A DNA stretch of 64,000 nucleotides from NCBI GenBank assembly GCA_013387265.2, contig JABFTP020000083.1:53616485-53680484 (forward strand). Direction: 5' to 3'. Shown in pieces: positions 47,903-59,109 of this stretch. This stretch comes from Cryptolaemus montrouzieri. Taxonomy: Eukaryota > Arthropoda > Insecta > Coleoptera > Coccinellidae. The notes under the pieces were generated by a model that saw only the letters and a program-made list of their open reading frames with translations, did no database searches and was not told the origin of the DNA. Each line of letters begins with the position of its first letter. Position 1 is the stretch's first letter. A program made the position numbers and the translations under genes.

Positions 47903-48613
47903 ATGGCATCACAATCAACTTCCATTTCATCGGACGATATAATTCCTTCAACACCTGCAAAAAATATAAAACTTGGAAAATTCCATACATGTAAAAAACC
48001 GATTCCAAGTACAAGTAGGACGATTTGTGATGAAATTAATGACCCAAAAGGCATAAATTGGCAATGCAATATAGAAGAAACAATACCAGTTATAATAGAG
48101 TTTGAAAATGATATGAAAAAAAAGTTAAAGGGTAAAGTTTATATGTTCCACAGATTTAATGAAATATTCAAGTATCGACGAAACAAGGTTAAAAATAATC
48201 TCTTCAAAGTAATAGGTCGATATGAAATAAGTGACGGTGGTGTATCATATATTAAGGGTTACGAAGCTAATGAGAAAAATTTGGTAATTATTTTAAATGT
48301 TTCGGCGCTGGACATATTGCCAACAAACAATGATGTGCTTGAAATTTTTGGACACCTTGAATTTCAGAATATTAAAAATATGATGTTGCCAATTATAACT
48401 GTCCATTTTTATTCAAAAATTGATAATGCATCCGGTTATATTAACTGTCTGAAACAGCAAAGGAAATGTTTGATAGAAGATAATTCAAAAGTTGAAATGG
48501 AACATGAAACAACAGAAGACGATACCTTAATGACATTACTTCAGGATTTGAGTTTAGGTATAATTTCAACGGATTTGATGAAACTGCAATTTAATTTATT
48601 TTTAGATATTTGA
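47903..48613 (+). CDS. Candidate TEN1-like OB-fold protein (CST telomere complex)
   Basis: The frame is open from before 47756, but the first in-frame ATG is at 47903, giving 236 residues. The N-terminal ~75 residues are Ser/Thr-rich. Then follows a pattern that fits a single OB fold: LFKVIGRYEISDGGVSYIKG, LVIILNVSALDILPTNND, LEIFGHLEFQN, ITVHFYSKIDNASGYINCL and an ending helix KQQRKCL. This order resembles TEN1 (FGRL, then a strand ending in VEPF, LGEL, CVEGMNL and a terminal helix). TEN1 acts with STN1 and CTC1 at telomeres and in replication restart. The call is a fold-level inference and could equally be another small OB-fold protein. A 48-nt segment at 48556-48603 has intron-like ends and keeps frame. 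Confidence 0.4.
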   Translation: MASQSTSISSDDIIPSTPAKNIKLGKFHTCKKPIPSTSRTICDEINDPKGINWQCNIEETIPVIIEFENDMKKKLKGKVYMFHRFNEIFKYRRNKVKNNLFKVIGRYEISDGGVSYIKGYEANEKNLVIILNVSALDILPTNNDVLEIFGHLEFQNIKNMMLPIITVHFYSKIDNASGYINCLKQQRKCLIEDNSKVEMEHETTEDDTLMTLLQDLSLGIISTDLMKLQFNLFLDI

Positions 48614-50605
48614 TAAGCAAATGTAAAACTATTATAAATAAATACTTTTGTACAATTGGGTTATTTTCATATACTTCCAATTAGTTCACATTTAAACTAA
48701 ATATGATTAATTTTGGAGGGTTTAAGGAAAATAGAACACATGCTATTTTAAAATCAGCTTACAAGTCATCTGCTAGTTATTTTTCTGAATCAGATAATCA
48801 AAATAAATTGTAATTTGTGTTTCCTAAGTTCAGATTAAATATACTGTTTTAAAATGAAATTTTGTTCATGGAAATGACCTAAACAAAAAAAAATATCAGA
48901 GACGGGTAAGAAAAACTGAAAATGTTGACGAAGCCCAGCTCAGCCAATCTTCATTCATACATACATATAAAATATTCATCATCAAATTGTTAATATAATA
49001 ATAATAATAGCTTTTTTCTGATCATATAGACAATTTTTAAATTAAAATTTGTTTTTGTATCTTGATAATCTTTAAGTCGATTTTATTGAAATTCGCAGTG
49101 GTATCAGACAGGTTTAGCCCTAATTTGCTCAAGTTAAGTTAGATTAATGGGCAATATTTTTGTCAAAAAAATTATGCGCTACTAACTTAATTTTTAAACT
49201 AAACTATTAAAAATATATCTTTCTTTGTCTTATGTATATTATTCATATTTCACTTTCTTTTGTAATGAAAATAAAAACCACTATTGCCTGCCCCTAAGGC
49301 AACTTAATGAACAATTAAAACTACCAAACTGTTATTTCAGCAATCCAAACGCCACTCAGAGTAAACATCATCTTTCTGATCAGCAGTAACTCGTATTTGT
49401 TGCTCATGAATGTTCAGAAAAATTGATGTATTTTCTGAATATTTATGAGCAACAAATAAAGTTGCTGCTATCAGACTGAAGTTGGAGTTAATCCATGATA
49501 TAATGCTAAAAATCCTTCATTTTTATGTCTTCATAATTAAATTTATCAAATATAATATCTTCTAAGTCGTATATTTGAATCATTGGTTTTGATACGTCAA
49601 TAGGATAGCTTGTAGACCAAATTATCTGTATAATCTTTTGACAGTTATATCTTATAAATATTATTACACGAGATTATGAATATGATATTCATGTTTTCAA
49701 TTATGATAGGTATCCCTTGCTTCATCATAACTTAGCTCTTCATTTCATTTTCTATTGTTAGCAAAGAATAATAACATACATTTTTGTGCAGTCCTTAATA
49801 ATTTTTGCACGCAATTAAATCGAGAACACTAGATTATAATGTTTTTGAATAAAATATTGAATTTTCGGAACTATTTATAAAGTTGCCTTTCGCAATTGGT
49901 GACCTTGAGATGAGAAAGGAGAAACTTCAATTTTTTGACGGATTAGAGATTGCGTTCACACTGTTGTCTCATTGAACGAAACGTCTGAAATTTAATTATT
50001 GTGACCATTTTATTTTAATCACCAATAGAAAAAACAAAAAGTTCAACCGAACAATACACGTTGACAGTTAATATTATGAAATGTCTCTAATTTTTGATAT
50101 AACAAATGGACGGTAGCAAGTTAATAAATGAGCCAAAGTCTTCAACGTTCTACTGTGAAGCGAACGACAGCTCGACGGAACCGCACTGCCAGTTTATAAA
50201 TGGGGCTAACGATCCATTTATATACCTAAGTTTATAAATGAAGTTTTCACAAAAATTAGAGAAAACATTTGTATTTCTCAGTGTATTAGTTATGACAACA
50301 TTGCTCAATTATCTGTTTGTATTTATATTTAGGTTTACCTCTGCAGTTGGCTGCACAAGCACTCTCGTATTAATTTGAACTGCGCACTAGTAGGATATTT
50401 TCTCCCACAAAGATCAGCACACCATGTTTCCTTTGGGAATTTTCAATCAGTCGAATCGTCGAAAAAAATTGGTTAATTTTCATTGCTAATTTGAATAGGA
50501 CGAAAATTATTCGTCATAAAGCGAATTCTGAAAGAAGATATAGGCGCTCGTGAAAGCAACATGTATCTCATTTCGAACGAAAATATTAGTCAAGAGTTAA
50601 TTTGA
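48614..50605. other. Intergenic region upstream of the RPS6KC1-like gene
   Basis: AT-rich, no gene seen except the hairpin at 49375-49476. GC-richer DNA around 50100-50240 and 50330-50420 may hold the promoter and 5' UTR of the downstream gene. Confidence 0.4.
49375..49476. repeat. ~102-nt imperfect hairpin
   Basis: Arms 49375-49421 and 49430-49476 pair over about 45 nt with a few mismatches and a short loop. The central arm reads ATTTGTTGCTCATGAATGTT. The size fits either a microRNA precursor or a small foldback element; no conserved seed is recognised. Confidence 0.6.
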
Positions 50606-52729
50606 ATGAAGGTTGATATGGATTCTGAGTATGCTAGGTGGATACGAATCTTTGATATAACCGATATAAGCAAACATAATAAAGGTTTCGTTATTTACAA
50701 AGTAATTTCTCTGCTATACCCAGAAAAATGTCCGGAAGCCGTAACTAAACTAACCGTTTGGAAGAGGTATAATGATTTCAAAAAATTATATGGAGAAATG
50801 AAATTGTTACACGGGAAATACAATATTTCGGATAGATTTCCTTCACTACCACATGGCACATTCTTCAAAAAATACGACGAACAGGCTTTGTCAGAAAAGA
50901 AACAGAGTGCATTGAATTTTTTGAAATATCTTGGAAATCACTATCAGCTTTTCACATCAACAGAATTCAGGAAATTTTTTGAAACAAGTTACACTCCTAG
51001 CAGCCAACTTAATGGAAATATAACAAGTATTCGAGCAGATTTAAATTTACCAGGTGATCCAGAATTCATCAGAAATTCTGATGAAGATGATATCATAAGT
51101 GACACTGATTCCATTTCCACAATCAGCAGTATTAGCCCACGCACTGATCATTCCGATACTTCTGTGATTTCTTCAGTTTTTGGTAGGTGTGAATATGTTG
51201 TCATATTGAGATTCATAACTTATTAAATTGTAGGAAATAGCACGACACTGAAACTTTCCGTGGAAAAGTTATCAAATACCACAACAACCGAAAGCTTAGA
51301 TAACATCAGTATTGCTACTATAGAAAGTTTGACTCTAATAGATGGACAGATTTATTCTTCGCCACCGAGATCGCCAGATTCTGATGAAGTTTATGCTCAA
51401 TATATCATTGATGCATCAGTTCACATTAAAATGGCAGAAGAATTAGAGAATGCCAAAAAATTTGAAGAATCTTTTGTGGCGTACAAGACTGCAATCGACA
51501 TATTATTAAGATATGGCGAAAAAGAAGAAAATTACGATAGGAGAAGACTGGTAAAATACAAAACTGAAAAGTATTTACTGAGAGCTGAAAAGCTGTATAA
51601 TATTTATTTAGCTCCAGAAATGAAGAGTTTGTCTACCATTTTCCAAGAGTCTGAAGAAAAATCAAAAGAACAAAGACCAGCCATGTCTGATTTGTATAAA
51701 TATAACGTAGTGCGAATAATAGACTCTGGAATGCTGGTGGTGCATTCTGATTCACAAAGACTTTTTTATGTTAAAGTAATTCATAAAACCACACAATATT
51801 TAGATGACAATCTGGTATTACCAGAAAATGTCCCATTTATGGTTAGATTACATAATTACTACAACTGTGATAACGCTTTATTTTTAGTTTTGGAATATAT
51901 TAATGGAGTCAAATTATTGGACTATTTGAAACAGATTCAAATTAATCCCCAAGTTAATGCTCCCATTGATAATTTATTCGATAAAGTTAATAATTCTGAA
52001 ATATCAGACGATGATTCAGAAAAAAGTTTCAGTGAACTCGTAAGTGATTACAAGAAACGAAAAAATGAAGAAAGTTTCGAGATAATCGATAAGGAAGATA
52101 TTTTACCAGACGATACCAAAAATATTATAGATCAACCTATTCCAAAAAGTTATTCTACCCATTTCGAAAATCAAGCTACTCCTCGAAGAAAATCCACGAT
52201 AAATTCTGAAGACTCGGTTCACGTAATGAATCGAAAAATCGTGGAATGGGCTGCTGAATTAATTATAGCCATAGAAAAACTTCACATTTTAGGAATAACT
52301 TGCGTAGACTTACGTTCACGCAATCTTCTCATTGATGAAAAGGGACAACTTCGTATGACCTACATGTGTAACGTGAAAGAAATGTGTGATGTGTTTAACA
52401 ACACCATAGATTTAAATTTGGCACCAGAAGTGCTCGGCATTGGTCCTGTGGGTCAAGAAGCTGACTGGTGGAGTTTCGGTGCCATATTATATGAAATACT
52501 AGTCGGTATGAATCTGAATGATGTTCATCCGCATTATTTCAGTTCAAGTACCATCCTGAAAGTTCCAAAGTATGTGTCACCTGAAGCAAGGTCCCTTTTG
52601 AGGCAATTGTTGGTTTATGAACCGAAACAACGACTGGGAACAGGACATCATGGCATAGATAATCTCAAATCCCACCCTTTCTTCAAAGAAGTAGAATGGA
52701 ATGCTTTGCTTGATAAATGTACACACTAA
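50606..52729 (+). CDS. RPS6KC1: RPS6KC1-type PX-MIT-pseudokinase protein
   Basis: Two exons, 50606-51182 and 51234-52729 (2073 nt, 690 residues). Residues ~8-130 form a PX domain (KLTVWKRYNDFKKLYGEM, FPSLPHGTFFKK) that binds endosomal phosphoinositides. Residues ~243-320 form an MIT helical bundle (YAQYIIDASVHIKMAEELE). Residues ~345-685 form a protein-kinase fold: LVLEYINGVKLLDYL, LAPEVLG and DWWSFGAILYEILVG are clear. The HRD motif is CVD (549-551), DFG is not found and the Gly loop is not recognisable, so catalysis is doubtful, as in RPS6KC1/RSKL proteins that work at early endosomes. An acidic linker interrupts the kinase lobe (about 440-520). AATAAA near 52786 fits its 3' end. ATG at 50606 is the first in frame. 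Confidence 0.88.
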
Positions 52730-52976
52730 TTTTCATTTGGTTCAGTAAATCATTATATATCTTGTAAAATACCTGATGATTATGCAAATAAAAGATATAC
52801 TGACTTCTCTTTCCCCAATTGACCTTCTCAGCCATGGAATATGAATATTTAGCAGTAGTAGAGAAAAATACTTGAAAACATATCAAAAAAAAGATAGTTC
52901 AAAATATGGATATTTTCAATTCCAAAAGAAATTATAACAAAGGTATTTATTAAATAAAAACAATTCCTACTTAAAA

Positions 52977-53747
52977 TTATAATTCACCATCTGAAGAAAA
53001 ATTATTATCATCATACATATCTTTTAATGGTCTACTCTTCAAATATTCTGAGTAATGTTCTGGAATACTCTTAAATAATTTTATTTTTTGTCGAATTTGC
53101 TTCCATGTTTCTTGATTACAATTTTTTTTATCTCGTGCCATGCTCTTATAGTCATTTCCATACTTATCCATTAAATAAGTGACCCATTCCACCACAGACC
53201 CAGGTAATCTTAACATTTTAACACGGGGTGCTTTCGCATCTTCTAAAAGTTTTTGGGCAACTATTTTTTTTGAACATGGAATCTCTTCAACTGGTATTTC
53301 CTCTTCCACTGTCCATTCAAAATCTTTTTTAATTTTCGATGATATTGGTTTATTTTTTTTTACATGGGTGATTTTTACAGTTTGATTTGGATCATATGAA
53401 AGACCCATTTCCATGAGGTTCCTTTGTGTTGATTTATGTTTTTCCCATTCATCTGACACTACTTCACTGAAAGGAAATAAACATAAATAATACATTTTGA
53501 TTAAAATATGTACGGATTTATGTATTTATTCTAAATGAGCATCAAAATTTCGAAATTTCACTATTAATTCTCTTGAAAAAATAAACATATCTAATGGCCA
53601 AGTGATTTCCGTATGAATTTATTCAAATTTTCTTTTCTCTTCTCACCAATTTATTTTTCCAACATTTGTAATTTTATTACGTAGTCTCTTTCGGTTAATA
53701 TTATATCTGTACTTCTTTTTCCTCCTCTGTTTTCTAAGTTTAGTCAT
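52977..53747 (-). CDS. NOP16: Nucleolar protein 16 (ribosome biogenesis)
   Basis: Two exons, 53747-53647 and 53466-52977 (591 nt, 196 residues). NOP16 is a nucleolar factor of 60S ribosomal subunit assembly. Exon 1 is very basic (KLRKQRRKKKYRYNINRKRL), as in the family. The join gives GKINCEVVSDEWEKHKST followed by NLMEMGLSYDPN, and the C-terminal part has WVTYLMDKYGNDYKSMARD and NQETWKQIRQKI, the NOP16 signature. Length is near the usual ~180 residues. It is convergent with the RPS6KC1-like gene and divergent from the SWSAP1-like gene, with ~275 bp between start codons. Confidence 0.92.
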
Positions 53748-54023
53748 TTTAACGAAAGATTGATAGTCACAACTTTATAGGTTCTGATATGTTTAAGCAA
53801 CCATGCTCATTGCTAAATAAATGACAGATACTACAGATAGTGATTTTATTTTTTATATTTTTTTCGCACTGATAGTCTCTTTCTACGGTTTTCACCAGTC
53901 TAAATGATGACAGTTAAAGTAAACAAAAAATCAATAATAGCTTTCTCGTAAAATTTAAATATTAGTAGGTAATGTTAAATCCAAGATCTTTATTGCGAAA
54001 ATATAGCATTATAAATTGGGTAA

Positions 54024-55210
54024 ATGGCCAATATAGTCGTGCAAGTATTAAAGAAAGTGAAGAAAAATAAATGCTTGTTCTGTGAGTCTTATTTTATTTA
54101 AAATCAAAGAATAAAGATTTATACAAAGATGGTCAATCAAACGTAAGTATTAGGCCAAAAAGTTTTTACTATAGACTATAGATATCTGTTCTTTATACTT
54201 TCTTATTTACCTCTTCGAGCGATGGCAGGGTAATCAGAAATTGGCTGCAAAGTTTGACGTTTTGCTTAATGAAATGGTTAATTGAGATATTATTTGTATA
54301 GATTATGATCACTACCTAATGAAAAAGCGACGAGTGACGACAATGAAGAAATTATCCCGACTGTGTGATAAATAATTCCACTATGTAAAAGAAGGCGAGC
54401 CTTGATATCATGGAAGACAGTGACACCTAGTAACGGGGTTCCGTAATTAATGTTTCGTACCTCGATAAAATTTTTTCGACAAATCCTCACACGATGATTC
54501 GTTTTTGGATACATCTTACTTCTAGTACATAATAAATATATACCTATAAATTAAATATGAATAATGACAGCATTAAAAAATTATTCTTGTTGGTGAAAAC
54601 TTTGATTTCGTTCTGTTTGAGGTAGACAGTAATTGATTATTGGTAATTTTTCAATAAGAAATATATATTTTTAGGCAGCAATAACGTACGCTAAAAGTGG
54701 TAATCACGTTTGGTATATATCATGTTTTCCATTTGAAAAAATTCCAAATAATATTATTATACCCGAGAAAGAAGTATTAAGTTTGATAACTTTTGTGTGA
54801 GTAATAATTTTAATTTCCTCACGTTTTAGTATTTAAAATATGGATATTAATTTCGTTGCAGGTTTTTAAAGGATTATAAGGATTTAATAAATCATTTAAA
54901 TGGCATTCATCTCTGGCGAAAACCACCAAGAATTATTCTAGTTGCTGGATTTGAAGAGTATTCCAATTTAAACAAACCAGATTATAATCCAATGTGTGCT
55001 GCCTTGATATCAACATCACTATTAGATGCAATCTCAACAGCAGCCGCTAAATTGAATGCTGTTAGTTACCTCATTGTCGCCTGTAGAATATTGGAAAATT
55101 ACAAATCCAGGTTGAATATTTTGAGAATGTTATATTTTTCAGAAATTATCTCTCATCCTAAAGAACAGGATATGTTGAATGCTATAATGAAAACTTTGGA
55201 AATAAGATGA
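54024..55210 (+). CDS. SWSAP1-like ATPase/RAD51-paralog-like recombination factor (candidate)
   Basis: Modelled exons are 54024-54081, 54679-54796 and 54862-55210 (525 nt, 174 residues), phases consistent. The core reads SGNHVWYISCFPFE, IHLWRKPPRIILVAGFEEYS and then AALISTSLLDAISTAAAKL with YLIVACRILEN. This matches the order in SWSAP1 (a LxLDGLEEYL Walker-B-like strand, then ALLLDTAAHFSHRL and a final strand). SWSAP1 pairs with SWS1 to promote RAD51 filaments. No Walker A glycine loop is found: exon 1 offers only a Lys-rich VLKKVKKNKCLF, and this exon is the weakest part of the model. An alternative acceptor at 54675 is possible with another first exon. Confidence 0.5.
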
Positions 55211-55386
55211 GATTAACTTGATTTGTATACAATTTTATTAAAATATTAAATTAGTTTCTGAAAATATTATAAATATTATACAATTGTTAAGAATAAGGCA
55301 CATGAACAAACATTTAAAACATAAAATATTGAAGGTATACAACTGAAAAAGCAGTAGTAGCCAATAATTTTATATAATAGGAAGTT

Positions 55387-57682
55387 CTAAGGTTGTGAAA
55401 ATATATTTTTACAAAAGCGATTTGTATTTATTGAAGAGGTTGTATAAAACTCAAGGGTTGACTTTAAGTCTAAATTAACCACATCTGTAACAAAAACCAA
55501 AATATTAAGATACATGAAAGAAATTAAAACAAATTATTAGATCTGTGATGAAATGTATTATTTAACATACCTTCTGGTCTAGCTTTTGGCCTCGTCAAAC
55601 CAACTTCTTCCATTAACTCAAAAGCAAAGGATACATTGTGTACTTTCTGATCGTTGTCCTTGGGAGTTGGAAAGAAACTATACAAAGGCACAAAAAATCC
55701 TTCCAATAAACCCATCAACATGATCAGATAAACTCCATCGTGAAACTGTGTTTCGATTTCTGTCACTTCCAGATTCAATTTGTTTAAATGCTTGTTGACA
55801 AAAGTGACCATAGACTAAAAGAGCAATTATAAATGCTGAATTCTACACGATTAATACAAAAATTCCATACCTTTTTAACAACTTGTAGTTTATCGGGAGC
55901 ATGATCGAACAATGTATCGAAGGCATCTCTTTCACATCTCATACCAACATCAGAATACTCTGAAGTGATGACTTCGCGGATGACACGATGCATCAATTGA
56001 CCCTGACTTTTCTGTACTACAGTAACAGATACAGATACATTTTCTGGGAGACGTACAGGAGGCCTGAAGTGCCTCGCTAGTGCTACTAAAAGATGTAATA
56101 TGGGCACAATGCTTTTGGAATGGATCACTTCCACATTCCATTTTGTATGATTGTATGGCAACCCCAAAACCTGCAAATCCTTAATAATAAACAGAAATTA
56201 ATTTATTATAATCAGAAAATCACCTTATTAAAGTGTGCCAAAACAACAGACAGTTTTTGCTTTTGTCCTTCTTCAGATTGTGTTACCTCGGGAACATCCA
56301 ATTTATGTCCCGTTAACGTCTCAAATAGTTTCTGCAAAACCTGACCATCATATAAATCTTCAGTGAGATCCTGAACTATTATTCTTTGTGATGCTAATTC
56401 GTCATTAATCCAATCAATGAGAACTTGAATCAATTCACGTAATTTCGGGTCTTCATAAGCCTTGGGCATAATAATAGACCTTTCTTCATTCTCGTCTGAA
56501 ACACATTGCAATGGTACTTAATTTCCTTGTACCAAAATTGGACGTAGAAGCTTACCAAGTTCATACTCTTCTGGTGGTATAACAGGGGTAATCGCAAATC
56601 CTGGAGAATCTATAGCGTATTTTCCCTCTTCCTGAACTTCTTGCACTGAAAAAATGTCGAAATATTAAAACGCCCACTGTTATTAAAACCCCCATCACCT
56701 AATAAGGTAACAAATGGTTAAAAACGCATTCACAATTTAATATTATCACTTTACCTTCCTTAATCCGTTTTTTGCGGCCCAACGTCCCAATTTTGTCCCA
56801 AAACGATTCCTCTTTATCGTTTTTGGTGATTATTGGTTTAGGAGATTTAGGTCGAAGAGTTGCCATTTCTTTCGTGTCTCTGTCCTTGTCTTTTTCCTTG
56901 GCCTCTGTGTTTATGTTTTCACTTTGTGTTTTGAAGGCTGCAACATATTTGTTTAGATTCGTCAGAGCTGCGTTCCTTTATAAGTCATAGTTATGAAAAG
57001 ATACAACCAAACAATAGGAAAAAAGGTTTTTTATTATCAATTGATTGAAACTATTTTGAGTCAAATACTAAATTTTTATTAACAAGTACTGGTATATCTG
57101 GATTTAATAATTACCTTTCAATACTGCCACACTACTAGGATTATTTTGCAAATAGAAATAACTTTGACTTGGATTTAATATTTCGTAAATTGGAGACTCG
57201 TTTTTGTCATTTCGTTCTGCTTTGTTTTCATCCGGATTTTCAGATACACCTGATGTCATTTCCAAATATTCCGATTTCTCCGGAATAGTATTGGAAGTAA
57301 TACTGCACCTATCCATATGCGAATAAATACATCGAATTTCCGATTTCTCATTTTGTTGTTTGGCCAAACTTCTTTCTAATTCCATCATTAGGTTTGATAT
57401 TGGCAAAGTTTTAGTAACAATACCTGCATTCTTCGAAATTTCGTCCTTTCGATGATTCATCGTACTAGAACTGAATTCGTCATCATGTTTTGAATGATTT
57501 CCTTGTCCTATGCATCTTTCAGTTTGGAGTTTTGTGAATTTCGTTTTGATTGTTGCATCAACAATTTTGGGAGCAGTTGCGCTTTCATCACCTCGATGGA
57601 TATTTAATTTCGCATTTGATAATGATTCTAAGGACGACTGACGATATAAAACAACACTATCGGCTTTTTCCAAAATTTCCAT
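55387..57682 (-). CDS. parvin: Parvin (integrin-linked-kinase partner), two start options, frameshifted tail
   Basis: Parvin binds integrin-linked kinase and actin in the IPP complex at muscle and epidermal attachment sites. Exons: 57682-57115, 56937-56755, 56645-56556, 56495-56224, 56170-55871, 55814-55571 and 55484-55387. Two CH domains are clear: DPKLRELIQVLIDWIND with DLYDGQVLQKLFETL, and FVNKHLNKLNLEVTEIE with FHDGVYLIMLMGLLEG. The conserved RDAFDTLFDHAPDKLQVVKK lies between them. ATG at 56866 (MATLRPKSPKP) matches the start of vertebrate parvins. A longer form adds about 213 residues from 57682. The last exon reads DVVNLDLKSTL and then leaves the conserved frame after one missing base near 55452. 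Confidence 0.92.
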
Positions 57683-59109
57683 TTTGAGAATGAATGCAAT
57701 GAAGGTTTCAAAACAGAATGATGCTAAAATATTATTTCAGTAAGATTTGCCGGAAACCACATTTTAATTCGATAAAAACGAAGAATGCGTCAACAAAACA
57801 AGATAAGTAGACCTGGAAATTGTTAAGAAATAAAAATTTCCTTGTGGTTTCAAGAAAGTAGGAGAATATATTTCTTAATTCAAAGTTTGAACTCATTTCT
57901 TTATGTAACATGACATATAGGTAAACTTAAGAATATGGCATCATTTTTAGAGTGAAATAATAAAATACTTTCACTATAAAGAAGTATAGTTTGCCTAATA
58001 TTATTTTTCATGTATAGCTATTTTCAGACAAACATTTAATATAGAAGTCTATGAAATATTTTATTTCTATATAATTTCAAAATTGATGTTCTATATAATT
58101 TCAAAATTGATATATTTTCTGCTACAGAAAATTAAACTAAAAACAGCAACACTGAATTCAAGGTTTTTCGGCGTTTTATTTTCATGGGAATAAAGGTTTA
58201 CTAGTAAAAGATACAGACAATAAATAAATTGGAGTACTTTATTTAAACGAAATTCGAAATAATATTCATAATTCACAACTAATTTTGGGATTTTTTTCTT
58301 ATTTGTTATTAATCCAACCTAAACTATATAAATCTTTTGCATATGGACGTTTAGCACTTCATAGTACTACTATGAATCACTTCTATTCCTAATATTTTTT
58401 AATATTCTCACATTCGAAATTAGTCTCAACTGGCTCTTGGAAGTAGAAATCTATATATGATGTTCTTCTATTTATGAAGAATGTACGCAGTTGAGTAAAA
58501 ATCTACGAGATGACGCTAAGTAACAATGAGAATAGTACGATGGTATGAAACGTATAGATAAGAACGTTCTTGAATCGGAAAATAATTGAAAAAATATTCA
58601 GCTATAAGCACTAAGTGCCAGTTCAAAAATCACTCGGAATGGCGCTAGCAGTACACCATGTATAAAATGAATTTAGCTGTTGTAGAAGGTTTGAAGTGCG
58701 TTTTATTGAAAACTAGGTATTTTTGGTGGTTAAAGTCGTTAAATAACATCGTAGCATGTATAAGTTCAACTGTTTACGTAATCAAATAAACGGAGTAATA
58801 CTTTTTCGACAGATGTTTAGGAATTCATTAACAGTATCTTTACAGATATATTTTCATTAATTATCTCATCAATCGAATATAACTTAGTCCAACTATAGAG
58901 TCAGAGGTGGCATGATATTCTATGATTGGATATTTTTCTTCCTGAAATTATTAGACCGTGTAAACTGTCAAAATGTGGCATTCAATATTTGTCATCTTTT
59001 CATTTCAAAATTTGAAGGTTAACCAGATCAAAATATCGGGTCGTCAAGTAATTAGTTTCTCAGTATTAATCGCGTACGCGAACTTGAAGCAAGTCTAAGT
59101 AACGGTACC
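57683..59109. other. Intergenic region between parvin and QSOX
   Basis: The two genes are divergent, so this holds both promoters. No coding sequence is seen. It includes a 24-nt tandem duplication at 58065-58112. Confidence 0.4.
58065..58112. repeat. 24-nt tandem duplication
   Basis: Two adjacent copies of a 24-nt unit beginning TTCTATATAATTTCAAAATT, differing only at the last base. It is probably recent slippage or local duplication in non-coding DNA. Confidence 0.85.
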
